NCBI GenBank assembly: GCA_024636775.1
Contig: JAGXGP010000079.1
Span: 1-36,927, forward strand
Source of the DNA: Hydrogenophilales bacterium
GTDB taxonomy: Bacteria > Pseudomonadota > Gammaproteobacteria > Burkholderiales > Thiobacillaceae
Direction of reading: 5' to 3'
Length of the DNA stretch: 36,927 bases
The notes under the pieces were generated by a model. That model worked only from the letters and a program-made list of their open reading frames with translations, ran no database searches and was not told the origin of the DNA. Shown piece by piece: positions 13,153 to 22,178 of the stretch. How positions within the stretch are numbered: position 1 is the first letter of the stretch; each line of letters begins with the position of its first letter. The translations under genes and the position numbers were made by a program.

Positions 13153-14651
13153 GTCCACGCCTCCAGTGCCTTGCTCGCGACGGCCAAATCGGAGAAGGGC
13201 AAGCGCTCGCCGGCGATCTCCTGATAGTCTTCATGGCCCTTGCCGGCGATCAACACCACATCGCCGTGGTGCGCGCCACCAATCGCTTCGAAGATGGCGC
13301 GTGCGCGATCCGGTTCGTTGCGAACCTGATGATCCGTCTTGGTGCGGGTCACCCCGCCGAGAATCTCATTGATGATGTGCTCTGGGACTTCATTGCGCGG
13401 ATTGTCGCTGGTAACCCAGACCTCATTCGCGCCTGCGGTTGCAACCTGCCCCATCAGTGGGCGTTTGCCTTTATCCCGATTACCGCCGCAACCGAATACG
13501 CAAATGAGGCGGCCGCCACTGGCAATTTCGCGCAGGGTTGCAAGCACTTTTTCCAGCGCATCGGGCGTGTGTGCATAATCCACCACCACCAGCGGATGGG
13601 CATTGCCGCCCAGGGTCTGCATCCGACCTGGCGGAGGGGTGATGTGCGTCAACGCCTGGCAGGCATCATCCAGCTTCACGCCCGAAACCAGCAACGTAGT
13701 AAGTGTCGCCAGCACGTTGGCCGCATTGAAACGGCCCAACAGGGGGACGTCCAGCTCAGCATTGCCCCAGTCTGTACGGACCTGAAGATTCAGCCCGGCC
13801 TGCGACAAACGCAGTTTCTCGCCCACCACAGCGCCGCGCTGGAAGCCATAACCTGCGACACGTGCAGCATTGACTTCATTTTCCAGCCGCTGACCGAAGG
13901 CATCATCTACATTCAGCACCACCCAATCCAGACCCGGCCAGCTGAAAAGCCGCGCTTTGGCATTGGCATAGCTGTCCATGTCTCCGTGGTAATCGAGATG
14001 ATCACGCGACAAATTGGTGAGCACCGCAACATTAAATGCAGTGCCATTGACGCGTCCCTGCTCCAGCCCATGGGATGACACTTCCATAGCGCAGGCCACG
14101 GCGCCTTGCTTGCGGTATTTCGCCAGGCGGCGCTGCAATTCGATCGCGTCGGGCGTGGTGTTCAGAGAAGGGATCAACGCACCCGGAAAACCGTTTCCGA
14201 TGGTTCCGATGACTGCAATTTTCTGACCGAGCTGAGCGAACGACTGTGCGACCCAGTGCGCGACCGATGTTTTACCATTGGTGCCAGTGATACCGATCAC
14301 GTGCATGGCACGTGAAGGTTCGCCAAAAACATGTGCAGCGATTTCGCCGATGCGATGCTTCAGCCCGACCACGCCTGCATTTGGAATGCCCAGCGCCGGA
14401 TCCCATTGATGATGATCCGCCTCCCACAGCACGCCATCTACACGCTGTGCCACGGCTTGAGCGATGAAATCGCGGCCATCGCGTGACTCGCCCGGATAGG
14501 CCGCAAAAATGACACCGGGTGCGGCCTTTCGGCTGTCGCTGACCAGTTCGCAGACGGGAACACCCAATCGCTCCAGAATGTGTGGCACCGTCTCAAGGTG
14601 ATCGGGCGTGAAGTGTTCAACCATGCTGGATCGAGAGTCAGTTTGCGCCAT
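13149..14651 (-). CDS. murE: UDP-N-acetylmuramoyl-L-alanyl-D-glutamate--2,6-diaminopimelate ligase
   Basis: ITGTNGKTSVAHWVAQ, DYAHTPDALEKVL, TSDNPRNEVPEHII (meso-DAP-type DNPR motif), GKGHEDYQ. Confidence 0.96.
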   Translation of the reverse strand: MAQTDSRSSMVEHFTPDHLETVPHILERLGVPVCELVSDSRKAAPGVIFAAYPGESRDGRDFIAQAVAQRVDGVLWEADHHQWDPALGIPNAGVVGLKHRIGEIAAHVFGEPSRAMHVIGITGTNGKTSVAHWVAQSFAQLGQKIAVIGTIGNGFPGALIPSLNTTPDAIELQRRLAKYRKQGAVACAMEVSSHGLEQGRVNGTAFNVAVLTNLSRDHLDYHGDMDSYANAKARLFSWPGLDWVVLNVDDAFGQRLENEVNAARVAGYGFQRGAVVGEKLRLSQAGLNLQVRTDWGNAELDVPLLGRFNAANVLATLTTLLVSGVKLDDACQALTHITPPPGRMQTLGGNAHPLVVVDYAHTPDALEKVLATLREIASGGRLICVFGCGGNRDKGKRPLMGQVATAGANEVWVTSDNPRNEVPEHIINEILGGVTRTKTDHQVRNEPDRARAIFEAIGGAHHGDVVLIAGKGHEDYQEIAGERLPFSDLAVASKALEAWT

Positions 14652-16392
14652 ATGCTCCTCCCCCTGCTCGTGCCACCAAGGACGATGGGTTCCGCGTCAA
14701 TTTGGTGGAGGTTTCGGGCGCGTCGAGCGGCAATCCTAACTGGCGCAAACTTCCGGCCATCACCTGAGCGAAAACAGGGCCCGCCACACTGCCGCCGTAA
14801 TACACGCCACCGGATGGCTCATCAATCACCACACCGATGATGAGCCGTGGATTAGACGCTGGCGCCATCCCCACAAAAGAGGACAGGTAGCGATCTGAAG
14901 CGTAGCGACCATTGACCAGCTTGTGAGCCGTGCCTGTTTTCCCTGCCACGCGATAACCCGGCACACGTGTGCGCGTTCCGGTTCCACCTTCCTGGGTGAC
15001 CATCTCCATCATGGCGCGCACTTCACGCGCCACGGCCGGCGAAAACACGCGTTCGCCCACAATTTCCTGTGGCTCACGCTTCAGAAACGACAACGGCATG
15101 ACTTCACCATCGTTGGCAAAGGCCATATAGGCGCGCGTCAGTTGCAACAAGCTGACCGACAGGCCGTACCCATAAGCCATGGTGGCCTGCTCGACCGGCT
15201 TCCAGGTATTGGCATCGCGCAATCGGCCTGCAGATTCTCCGGGGAAACCCGATCCGGGCATTTGACCAAAACCCGCGCGGTGCAACACTTCCCAGTGCTG
15301 CTGTGGCGTCAACGACATCGCCATCTTGACGGCACCGACGTTACTGGATTTCTGGATGATTTCACTCACCGTCATCTGCGGGTGGGTATGTTCGTCCCGC
15401 ACCAGCTTTTTACCCACCAGCCATGTTTGCGGCGTATCAATAACGCTATCGGGATGAAACAGGCCACGTTCCAGCACCGCCGCTGCCACGAATGGCTTGA
15501 TGGTTGAACCGGGTTCAAACGTGTCGATCACCGCGCGATTACGCATTGAATTAGGGTCGTAATCCCGGCGATTGTTCGGATTAAAGACCGGCTGATTGGC
15601 CAGCGCAAGAATTTCGCCGGTCTTGGCATCGAGCACCACCACACTGCCGCCCTTGGCCTTGTGGGTAACAATCGCCGCCGCCAATTCGCGATGAGCCAGA
15701 TACTGAATTTTGAGATCGAGGGCCAGCGCCAGATTGCCACCCATCTGCGCGGTTTTAATTGGCGCCAGATCGCGGATGGTATTGCCGCGGCGGTCGCGCA
15801 TGATCTGGCGTTCCCCTTCGCGCCCTGCCAGCCATTCCTGATAGGCGCGCTCAACGCCTTCCTGACCCAGGTCATCCACATTGGTAAAGCCGACGACATG
15901 TGCCGCCACCTCTGCTGCCGGGTAATAACGACGAAACTCCCGCCGCAGATGCAAGCCAGGTACGCCCATTGCAGTAATTCTGGCGGCTTGCTCCGGTGTG
16001 ACTGGGCGCCGCACGCTGAATTCACCCCGGGTTTTTCGATCCAGTTTGGACGCGAGTGCACGCACAGGCATATCGAGCACTTTGGCCAGATGCGCCCGCT
16101 GCTCTCCAGTCAATTCAAGTTCAGCCGACCGCGCCCACAAGGATTCAACTGGCGTACTGATGGCCAGCAACTGGCCGTTTCGATCAGCCACCTGTCCGCG
16201 ATGCGCGGGCAGCGTGAGATTGCGGTTGGCGACTGCGTCACCCTTGCCCTGCAGGTAATCCGTATTGAGGCCCTGCAGATAGAATGCACGCCCGGCCACC
16301 ACCAGCAAGCCACTCAACAACAGCCCGCCCACTGTTGCCATGCGCCAGGGAGCCAGATTCAGTTTGAGAAGTTTGCGTGTATGGAAGTTCAT
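14638..16392 (-). CDS. ftsI: Peptidoglycan transpeptidase FtsI / PBP3 (start placed at [10 protein letters not shown])
   Basis: PBP2/3 motifs FEPGSTIKPFV (SxxK), SSN, YRVAGKTGTAHK (KTGT); N-terminal TM segment. Confidence 0.96.
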   Translation of the reverse strand: MNFHTRKLLKLNLAPWRMATVGGLLLSGLLVVAGRAFYLQGLNTDYLQGKGDAVANRNLTLPAHRGQVADRNGQLLAISTPVESLWARSAELELTGEQRAHLAKVLDMPVRALASKLDRKTRGEFSVRRPVTPEQAARITAMGVPGLHLRREFRRYYPAAEVAAHVVGFTNVDDLGQEGVERAYQEWLAGREGERQIMRDRRGNTIRDLAPIKTAQMGGNLALALDLKIQYLAHRELAAAIVTHKAKGGSVVVLDAKTGEILALANQPVFNPNNRRDYDPNSMRNRAVIDTFEPGSTIKPFVAAAVLERGLFHPDSVIDTPQTWLVGKKLVRDEHTHPQMTVSEIIQKSSNVGAVKMAMSLTPQQHWEVLHRAGFGQMPGSGFPGESAGRLRDANTWKPVEQATMAYGYGLSVSLLQLTRAYMAFANDGEVMPLSFLKREPQEIVGERVFSPAVAREVRAMMEMVTQEGGTGTRTRVPGYRVAGKTGTAHKLVNGRYASDRYLSSFVGMAPASNPRLIIGVVIDEPSGGVYYGGSVAGPVFAQVMAGSLRQLGLPLDAPETSTKLTRNPSSLVARAGGGAYGAN

Positions 16393-16676
16393 GGCGTGCT
16401 CCTCCATGACTCAGCCCGACCCGTTTCAACACGAATACGCTCTTGTGTGGGTGGAACCAAACCCAATTGGGTGCGCGCAAGGGTATCGACCCGTGCCGGA
16501 TTGGCCCAGGTGCTCTGCTCAAGCTGCAATCTCCCCCATTGCTCCTCGAGGGCGCGCGCTTCTTTTTTCAATCTTTCCAATTCCACGAAATACGTGCGTG
16601 AGCGGTGCTGCGCCTGAATAACAGCTAGCGCACACATCACCAACACCACAGCCAGAACCACATTAAGGCGACTCAT
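16389..16676 (-). CDS. ftsL: Cell division protein FtsL
   Basis: 95 aa, N-terminal TM segment then coiled coil; between rsmH and ftsI with ATGA overlaps at both ends. Confidence 0.9.
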   Translation of the reverse strand: MSRLNVVLAVVLVMCALAVIQAQHRSRTYFVELERLKKEARALEEQWGRLQLEQSTWANPARVDTLARTQLGLVPPTQERIRVETGRAESWRSTP

Positions 16677-17608
16677 GCCGCCACATCCATTTTTTCCGCC
16701 ACGCGCAACACCGCACTACGTGCACGTGGATTAGCCGTGACCTCAACATCACTGGCGTGCTGCGCGCGCCCAACCAGCTTCAGACGCCCTGGCTTTAACA
16801 GGGCCGCCCGTATCGGCAACCGTCGAGGTGCCTGTTCGCCTTGTGATTCATCGCGCATGTAGCGTTTGACAATGCGGTCTTCCAGCGAATGAAAGCTGAT
16901 CACTGCAAGCCGTCCACCCGGTTTCAGAAAGTCCACGCATTGAGGGAGTACCTGGCTCAGCTCTTCAAGCTCACGGTTGATATAAATCCGTATAGCCTGG
17001 AAGCTGCGTGTCGCCGGGTGTTGCCCCGGCTCACGCCACTTGAGCGTGCCGGCGATGAGGCTCGCCAGCTGCGCGGTACTGCTGATGGCTTCTTCTTGTC
17101 GTGCCGCAACAATCGCGCGCGCAATCGATTTAGCAAACCGCTCTTCCCCGTAGGTGCGGATGACTTCACTGATTTCTCCCTCTGTTGCCGCTGCCAACCA
17201 GTCCGCAGCAGAAAGCCCGCTTCCCGGATCCATCCGCATATCGAGTGGCGCATCAAAACGAAAACTGAAGCCACGCGTTGCATCATCCAGCTGCGGAGAC
17301 GAAACCCCTATGTCCAATAGAATCCCGTTCACCTGAGTCAACCCCAACCCGCCCAGCACCTCACCCAACCGCGAAAAGGCACTGTGCACCAGCGTCATCC
17401 GCGCATCCCGCAAAGCCGCCCCGGCCTCAATGGCATCGGGGTCTCGATCCAGCGCAATCAATCGTCCTTTAGATCCCAACTGCTCAAGAATCAAGCGGCT
17501 ATGCCCACCGCGCCCAAAGGTCGCATCGACATAAACTCCATCGTCAATAATCGCCAGCGCCGCCACCGCCTCCTGTGCCAGCACCGGCACATGGGCGGCA
17601 TCCATCAC
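16673..17608 (-). CDS. rsmH: 16S rRNA (cytosine(1402)-N(4))-methyltransferase
   Basis: [75 protein letters not shown]. Confidence 0.97.
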   Translation of the reverse strand: MMDAAHVPVLAQEAVAALAIIDDGVYVDATFGRGGHSRLILEQLGSKGRLIALDRDPDAIEAGAALRDARMTLVHSAFSRLGEVLGGLGLTQVNGILLDIGVSSPQLDDATRGFSFRFDAPLDMRMDPGSGLSAADWLAAATEGEISEVIRTYGEERFAKSIARAIVAARQEEAISSTAQLASLIAGTLKWREPGQHPATRSFQAIRIYINRELEELSQVLPQCVDFLKPGGRLAVISFHSLEDRIVKRYMRDESQGEQAPRRLPIRAALLKPGRLKLVGRAQHASDVEVTANPRARSAVLRVAEKMDVAA

Positions 17609-18057
17609 AACGTGAACCCCTCCAACTCAGGAGGCAGCGTGTCGTCCCTAAAGGTGAGTGCCTGCGATACCTGTGCTTCCCAGCGCGCTTCGTTCCATAT
17701 CTCCACCTTGCTGCCCTGGCCGACCAGCACCACGTTTTTGTCCAGCTCGGCAAATTTGCGCAGCATCGGTGGGAGCAACACGCGGCCGGCGCTGTCCATA
17801 TCCATGTCGTGCGCATAACCGACAAGCAATTGCTTGAGGCTACGAGTACGGGGATTGAAGTCAGACAAAGCGTTGAGCTTTTTCTCGATCGGCTCCCATT
17901 CGGGCAGCGGATACAACAGCAGGCACTGGCTCGGGTCGGCCGTGACGACCACGCGCCCCGCGCCGTTCACCAGAAGTGCGTCGCGGTAGCGCGCCGGCAC
18001 TACAAGCCGGTTCTTGCTATCCAAACTGACTGTCGCAACTCCCCGAAACATGCCCAC
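17605..18057 (-). CDS. mraZ: Transcriptional regulator MraZ
   Basis: [24 protein letters not shown] (AbrB/MraZ domain), second repeat [13 protein letters not shown]. Confidence 0.97.
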   Translation of the reverse strand: MGMFRGVATVSLDSKNRLVVPARYRDALLVNGAGRVVVTADPSQCLLLYPLPEWEPIEKKLNALSDFNPRTRSLKQLLVGYAHDMDMDSAGRVLLPPMLRKFAELDKNVVLVGQGSKVEIWNEARWEAQVSQALTFRDDTLPPELEGFTL

Positions 18058-18105
18058 TCCTGATTATTGATTTGGATTTGGCTGAAATTCAGCCGTGATC
18101 GGATG

Positions 18106-18150
18106 CGCACATTCTCCCACATCCTCCCACCATTCACCACTGCCACCCAC
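18106..18150 (-). promoter_or_regulatory. Candidate MraZ operator: 10-bp-phased GTGGG-type direct repeats
   Basis: Minus-strand read GTGGGTGGCA GTGGTGAATG GTGGGAGGAT GTGGGAGAAT GTGCG. Repeats of the TGGGN-N5 type immediately upstream of mraZ match the MraZ binding rule described for E. coli. Confidence 0.85.
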
Positions 18151-18177
18151 TATAGGGGATAGTTTTGGGGGGGTCAA
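18149..18177 (-). promoter_or_regulatory. Candidate sigma70 promoter of the mraZ/dcw operon
   Basis: TTGACC (18177-18172), 17-bp spacer, TATAGT (18154-18149). The -10 abuts the GTGGG repeats. Confidence 0.8.
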
Positions 18178-18188
18178 TATAAAAGACG

Positions 18189-18221
18189 CAAAAAAACCCC
18201 TATGCCTCAATGACTTAGGGG
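18189..18221 (-). terminator. Intrinsic terminator between rnpB and the mraZ promoter
   Basis: Minus strand CCCCTA-AGTCATTGAGGCA-TAGGGG followed by TTTTTTT. Confidence 0.75.
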
Positions 18222-18232
18222 TGGTTTCGGGT

Positions 18233-18241
18233 TGTGGATAA
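18233..18241 (-). promoter_or_regulatory. Perfect-consensus DnaA box TTATCCACA
   Basis: Plus strand TGTGGATAA, i.e. TTATCCACA on minus, lying in non-coding DNA between rnpB and the dcw promoter. Confidence 0.5.
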
Positions 18242-18323
18242 GTTTCTGGAAAAACCGGCGCTTAGCGGCTTTTTTTGCCCCACTTTTGAGGAAAAAACGC
18301 TAAGTGTTTGAATTACATATAAA

Positions 18324-18616
18324 GTGGGGAAGTCAGCCGATAAGCCGGGTTCTGTCGTGGACAACCATTCCTCTAGGCGGATCATTACTAATCCGCTCAT
18401 GCCACCTACCCGCAGACTCAGCGAGCCGCTTCATCGCCTGCCTATTTGGTGTTGCTCCGGATGGAGGTTACCGCGTTTCACCGTAACTAAATACGCTCGT
18501 CTCTGTGGCCCTATTCCTCGCCTCACGGCGTCCGGCCGTTAGCCGGCATCCTGCTCTATGGAGCCCGGACTTTCCTCTCCCATTTGCATGGCAGCGGTTG
18601 TCTGGCTGGCTTCCCC
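18324..18616 (-). ncRNA. rnpB: RNase P RNA, bacterial type A, compact betaproteobacterial form
   Basis: Minus-strand GGGGAAGCCAGCCAGACAACCGC...GAGGAAAGUCCGGGCUCC...GGAAUAGGGCCACAGAGACGAG...GUGAAACGCGGUAACCUCC...CCAAAUAGGCAGGCGAUGAAGCGG...CCACGACAGAACCCGGCUUAUCGGCUGACUUCCCC. The 5' and 3' ends pair as P1. Confidence 0.96.
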
Positions 18617-18622
18617 GTCCAC

Positions 18623-18628
18623 ATTATA
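18623..18628 (-). promoter_or_regulatory. Candidate rnpB promoter -10 element
   Basis: Perfect TATAAT on minus, about 7 nt upstream of the expected P1 5' GGGG. No good -35 was seen. Confidence 0.6.
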
Positions 18629-18727
18629 AGGCGCATTTCCTCGATATAACCCACCCTTGACTTAAGCCACCTATTTGCTACCTAGAGATGACAGGGCCGA
18701 AGGCTGACCCCTGACAGGAGACCCATC

Positions 18728-19240
18728 ATGAGAAGACGACTGTACTTCATGGTGCCGGACGTGGTGAGCGCCCGACAAATCCGTAACGAACTTTTACTCA
18801 ATCGCATCGAGGATGGTCACATACACGTGCTGGCCAAGGACGGTATTCCCTTGGCAGGCATGCACGAAGCCTCAATCCTGCAGAAAACCGACTTCGTCCA
18901 TGGCGCCGAAACGGGCTTGGCAGTTGGAGGCGGCATCGGCATCCTCGCGGGCTTGGTGGCAGTGTTTTTCCCCCCGGCAGGCGTGGACCTACAACTCGTC
19001 ACCATCCTGATCACCGCCTTGATCGGGGCCGCATTTGGTGCCTGGGTCGCCAGCATGGTCGCCAGTTCGATTCCCAACTCACGCCTCAAAACCTTTGAAT
19101 CGGCGATCGCTGCTGGTCACATTCTGATGATGGTGGATGTGCCTTCAGGACGTGTCGACGAAATCAAGAAACTGATTGCATCGCATCACCCTGAGGCCAT
19201 GGGGTCAGGTATGGAGCCGACGATTCCCGCCTTCCCGTAG
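18728..19240 (+). CDS. DUF1269-like membrane protein with glycine-rich TM hairpin
   Basis: 170 aa; two hydrophobic Gly-rich segments (GLAVGGGIGILAGLVAVFFPP, LVTILITALIGAAFGAWVASMV) and a hydrophilic C-terminus. Possible promoter TTGACT at 18657-18662 upstream. Confidence 0.75.
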   Translation: MRRRLYFMVPDVVSARQIRNELLLNRIEDGHIHVLAKDGIPLAGMHEASILQKTDFVHGAETGLAVGGGIGILAGLVAVFFPPAGVDLQLVTILITALIGAAFGAWVASMVASSIPNSRLKTFESAIAAGHILMMVDVPSGRVDEIKKLIASHHPEAMGSGMEPTIPAFP

Positions 19241-19261
19241 TTTTTCGCGTGTCTCCCACTC

Positions 19262-19287
19262 AACCGGGCATCTGCCCGGTTTTTTTA
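19262..19287 (+). terminator. Intrinsic terminator after the DUF1269-like gene
   Basis: AACCGGGCATCTGCCCGGTTTTTTT, between convergent genes. Confidence 0.85.
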
Positions 19288-19294
19288 TGCGCGG

Positions 19295-20332
19295 TTACGC
19301 GTCAACGACGCACCAACGGATTGACTCGCCCGCACGCAACGGCACCAGGCTATCGGAGCCCAGTTTGATACCGGTCGGAACCGTCCAGCTTTCGTGCTTG
19401 AGCGTAATCGTGTCAGTGTGGCGAGGCAGGCCATAAAAGTCCGCGCCGTAAAAACTGGCGAAGGCTTCGAGCTTGTCCAACGCGCCTGCATCTTCGAATG
19501 CCTCTGCATACAATTCGATCGCTGCGTGCGCCGAATACACGCCGGCGCAGCCACAGGACGACTCCTTGGCGCCGACCGCATGCGGAGCAGAATCGGTACC
19601 GAGAAAAAACTTGGGGCTGCCAGAAATGGCTGCTGCTACCAGCGCCTGACGATGCATTTCGCGCTTCAAAATCGGCAGGCAGTACAGGTGAGGCCTTATG
19701 CCGCCTTTGAACATGGCATTGCGGTTGTAGAGCAGGTGATGCACGGTAATGGTAGCCGCCACATTCGCGGGGGCGGCGGCCACAAACTCGGCTGCCTGGC
19801 GGGTGGTGATGTGTTCGAGCACGATTTTCAGTTTGGGAAAATCGCGAATCAGCCGGGTCAGGTGTCGCTCAATAAACACGGCCTCCCGGTCGAATACATC
19901 GACATCTGAATCGACCACTTCACCGTGCAATAACAACGGCATTCCGACTTCTTCCATGACTGCAATCGCTGCATAGGTTTTGGCGAGATCTGTCACGCCG
20001 GAATCAGAATTCGTCGTGGCGCCCGCCGGGTAATACTTCACAGCATGCACAAAATCACTTTCGTGCGCGCGACGGATTTCATCCGGCTGCGTATTGTCGG
20101 TTAGGTAGAGCGTCATCAATGGCTCGAATGCCGTCCCTGCTGCTGCGGCCAGCAAACGATCACGATACGCGGACGCATCTGCCACTGTAACGACCGGTGG
20201 CTTAAGGTTCGGCATCGCAATGGCGCGACCAAATACGCGCGCAGTATCGGGTACGATGCTCTGCATGGCAGCGCCATCACGGAAATGGATGTGCCAGTCG
20301 TCGGGGCGAGTGAGGATGAGGGTGTCGGTCAT
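19295..20332 (-). CDS. pyrC: Dihydroorotase, short homodimeric type
   Basis: [14 protein letters not shown] metal-binding motif, [32 protein letters not shown]. Confidence 0.96.
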   Translation of the reverse strand: MTDTLILTRPDDWHIHFRDGAAMQSIVPDTARVFGRAIAMPNLKPPVVTVADASAYRDRLLAAAAGTAFEPLMTLYLTDNTQPDEIRRAHESDFVHAVKYYPAGATTNSDSGVTDLAKTYAAIAVMEEVGMPLLLHGEVVDSDVDVFDREAVFIERHLTRLIRDFPKLKIVLEHITTRQAAEFVAAAPANVAATITVHHLLYNRNAMFKGGIRPHLYCLPILKREMHRQALVAAAISGSPKFFLGTDSAPHAVGAKESSCGCAGVYSAHAAIELYAEAFEDAGALDKLEAFASFYGADFYGLPRHTDTITLKHESWTVPTGIKLGSDSLVPLRAGESIRWCVVDA

Positions 20333-21207
20333 GCGTCTTCCTGATCTTGCGGTTTTAATGCCAGAGTCATTTTATAGAGATCGGACTTGCTGCGTCCGGT
20401 GATCTTCGACGTAAGTTTGGCTGCCAGCGTTGGCGGCAACTCGCCCAGCAACACATCAAGCACCCGCATCGCTTCGGCGTCGACCACCGCAGCCGCAGCC
20501 GCAGGCGGATGCACGATCACCACGAATTCTCCGCGCACGTTGTTGGGGTCGGCAGCCAGCCAGGCCGGCGCATCACGCAACGGCAGGGTGATGATGGTTT
20601 CGAATCGCTTGGTCAATTCACGTGCCAGGGTAACGGCACGCGCATCGTCCAGCACGGCAGCCATATCGGCCAGGGTTTCTTCAATCCGGTGCGGCGCCTC
20701 ATAAAACACCAGCGCGCTCGGCAAGGCCGCAAGTGTTTGCAGCTGCGCGCGGCGGGCACCCGCTTTAGGGGGCAAAAATCCATGGAACAACCACGTCCCC
20801 GACTCGACGCCGGCGGCGGACAGCGCCGCGGTCACCGCGGATGCACCGGGGATAGGCACCACGACCAGTCCAGCCGCGCGTACGGCTGCAACCAGCCGCG
20901 CGCCGGGATCGGAGACTGCCGGCGTGCCGGCATCCGACACATAAGCGACGGCTTCGCCCGCCACTATCCACGCGACCACCTTGTTGGCAGCCTCACGTTC
21001 GTTGTGTTCGCGTATCGACACCATGGGCTTGGAAATATTGAGGTGTGCGAGCAGCTGCCCGGACACTCGAGTGTCTTCAGCCGCCACACGATCCGCACAT
21101 TTCAAGGTTTCAATCGCCCGCAGGGTGATATCGCCGAGGTTGCCAATGGGCGTGGCGACCACATAGAGCGCGGGCGGCAGACGGGTATGATGGGCGGATT
21201 CATTCAT
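20329..21207 (-). CDS. rsmI: 16S rRNA (cytidine(1402)-2'-O)-methyltransferase
   Basis: [63 protein letters not shown]. Confidence 0.96.
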   Translation of the reverse strand: MNESAHHTRLPPALYVVATPIGNLGDITLRAIETLKCADRVAAEDTRVSGQLLAHLNISKPMVSIREHNEREAANKVVAWIVAGEAVAYVSDAGTPAVSDPGARLVAAVRAAGLVVVPIPGASAVTAALSAAGVESGTWLFHGFLPPKAGARRAQLQTLAALPSALVFYEAPHRIEETLADMAAVLDDARAVTLARELTKRFETIITLPLRDAPAWLAADPNNVRGEFVVIVHPPAAAAAVVDAEAMRVLDVLLGELPPTLAAKLTSKITGRSKSDLYKMTLALKPQDQEDA

Positions 21208-21225
21208 GGGCTGTCATTGTCGCAG

Positions 21226-21576
21226 ATGTTGAAAACCCTGCTTGGGCAATCCGCAGAAAAACGGGCTGAAATCTTCCTCGAGTCCAACGGACTGGTGCTG
21301 GTTGCGCGAAACTGGCGCTGTCGCTTCGGCGAGATCGACCTCATCATGCAGGACGGTGCTACGCGGGTTTTCGTTGAGGTGCGTCTACGCAGCCGCAGCG
21401 ACTTTGGGGGTGCCGCCGCCAGCGTGACGCTCACCAAACAAAGAAAACTGCTCGCCGCTGCCCGCCAATATCTGACGACTCTGAAAACGCTACCGCCGTG
21501 TCGCTTCGACGTGGTGGCGATGTCGAGTGACACCCGTCCCGACTGGATCAAGAATGCGTTCGACGATATGGGATAA
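21226..21576 (+). CDS. yraN: YraN family endonuclease-like protein (UPF0102)
   Basis: [42 protein letters not shown]. Start chosen at [12 protein letters not shown] inside the longer ORF. Confidence 0.92.
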   Translation: MLKTLLGQSAEKRAEIFLESNGLVLVARNWRCRFGEIDLIMQDGATRVFVEVRLRSRSDFGGAAASVTLTKQRKLLAAARQYLTTLKTLPPCRFDVVAMSSDTRPDWIKNAFDDMG

Positions 21577-21584
21577 TTGCGGCC

Positions 21585-22178
21585 ATGGCTTTATTAGACA
21601 GAATACTCGGCCACTTCAAGGCCTCAGCCCAAGCCAATCTGGACGCTGCAGACACCCTCGCACCGCAGATTGAGCAAGCAGCACGCCTGCTGGTGCACTG
21701 CTTTACGCAGGGAGGTAAGGTGCTGGCCTGCGGCAACGGCGGCTCGGCAACAGATGCACAGCATTTCGCCTCTGTCATGATCAACCGGTTCGAGCAGGAG
21801 CGGCCGGGGCTTGCGGCCATCGCACTGACAACCGATACCTCAACCTTGACTGCAATATCGAACGATTCAACCTATGATCAAGTATTTGCACGTCAGGTAA
21901 AAGCCTTGGGACAGCCCGGCGATGTCCTGCTGGCAATATCAACCAGTGGCAATTCACCCAATGTATTGCACGCAGTATCCGCCGCTCACTCCCGCAACAT
22001 GCATGTCATTGCACTGACAGGTCGAAGCGGTGGCCGGATGACGGAACAAATGCAGGAAGACGACGTCTTTTTGTGTGTGCCCGCAGAATCCACTGCGCGT
22101 ATCCAGGAAGTCCATCTGCTTGCCATCCATTGCCTATGCGATGGAGTGGACAGCGTTTTACTAGGAGCTGAAGAATGA
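21585..22178 (+). CDS. SIS-domain protein, DiaA / phosphoheptose isomerase (GmhA) family
   Basis: [51 protein letters not shown]. Position yraN-SIS-BON lipoprotein resembles E. coli yraN-diaA-dolP. Confidence 0.92.
   Translation: MALLDRILGHFKASAQANLDAADTLAPQIEQAARLLVHCFTQGGKVLACGNGGSATDAQHFASVMINRFEQERPGLAAIALTTDTSTLTAISNDSTYDQVFARQVKALGQPGDVLLAISTSGNSPNVLHAVSAAHSRNMHVIALTGRSGGRMTEQMQEDDVFLCVPAESTARIQEVHLLAIHCLCDGVDSVLLGAEE

Noticed and set aside
15661-16617. 318-aa plus-strand ORF over ftsI/ftsL
   Set aside because: Antisense to two well-supported genes; no motifs.
18215-18542. Short ORFs (60-72 aa) on both strands over rnpB
   Set aside because: They overlap a well-supported RNase P RNA gene and are chance frames.
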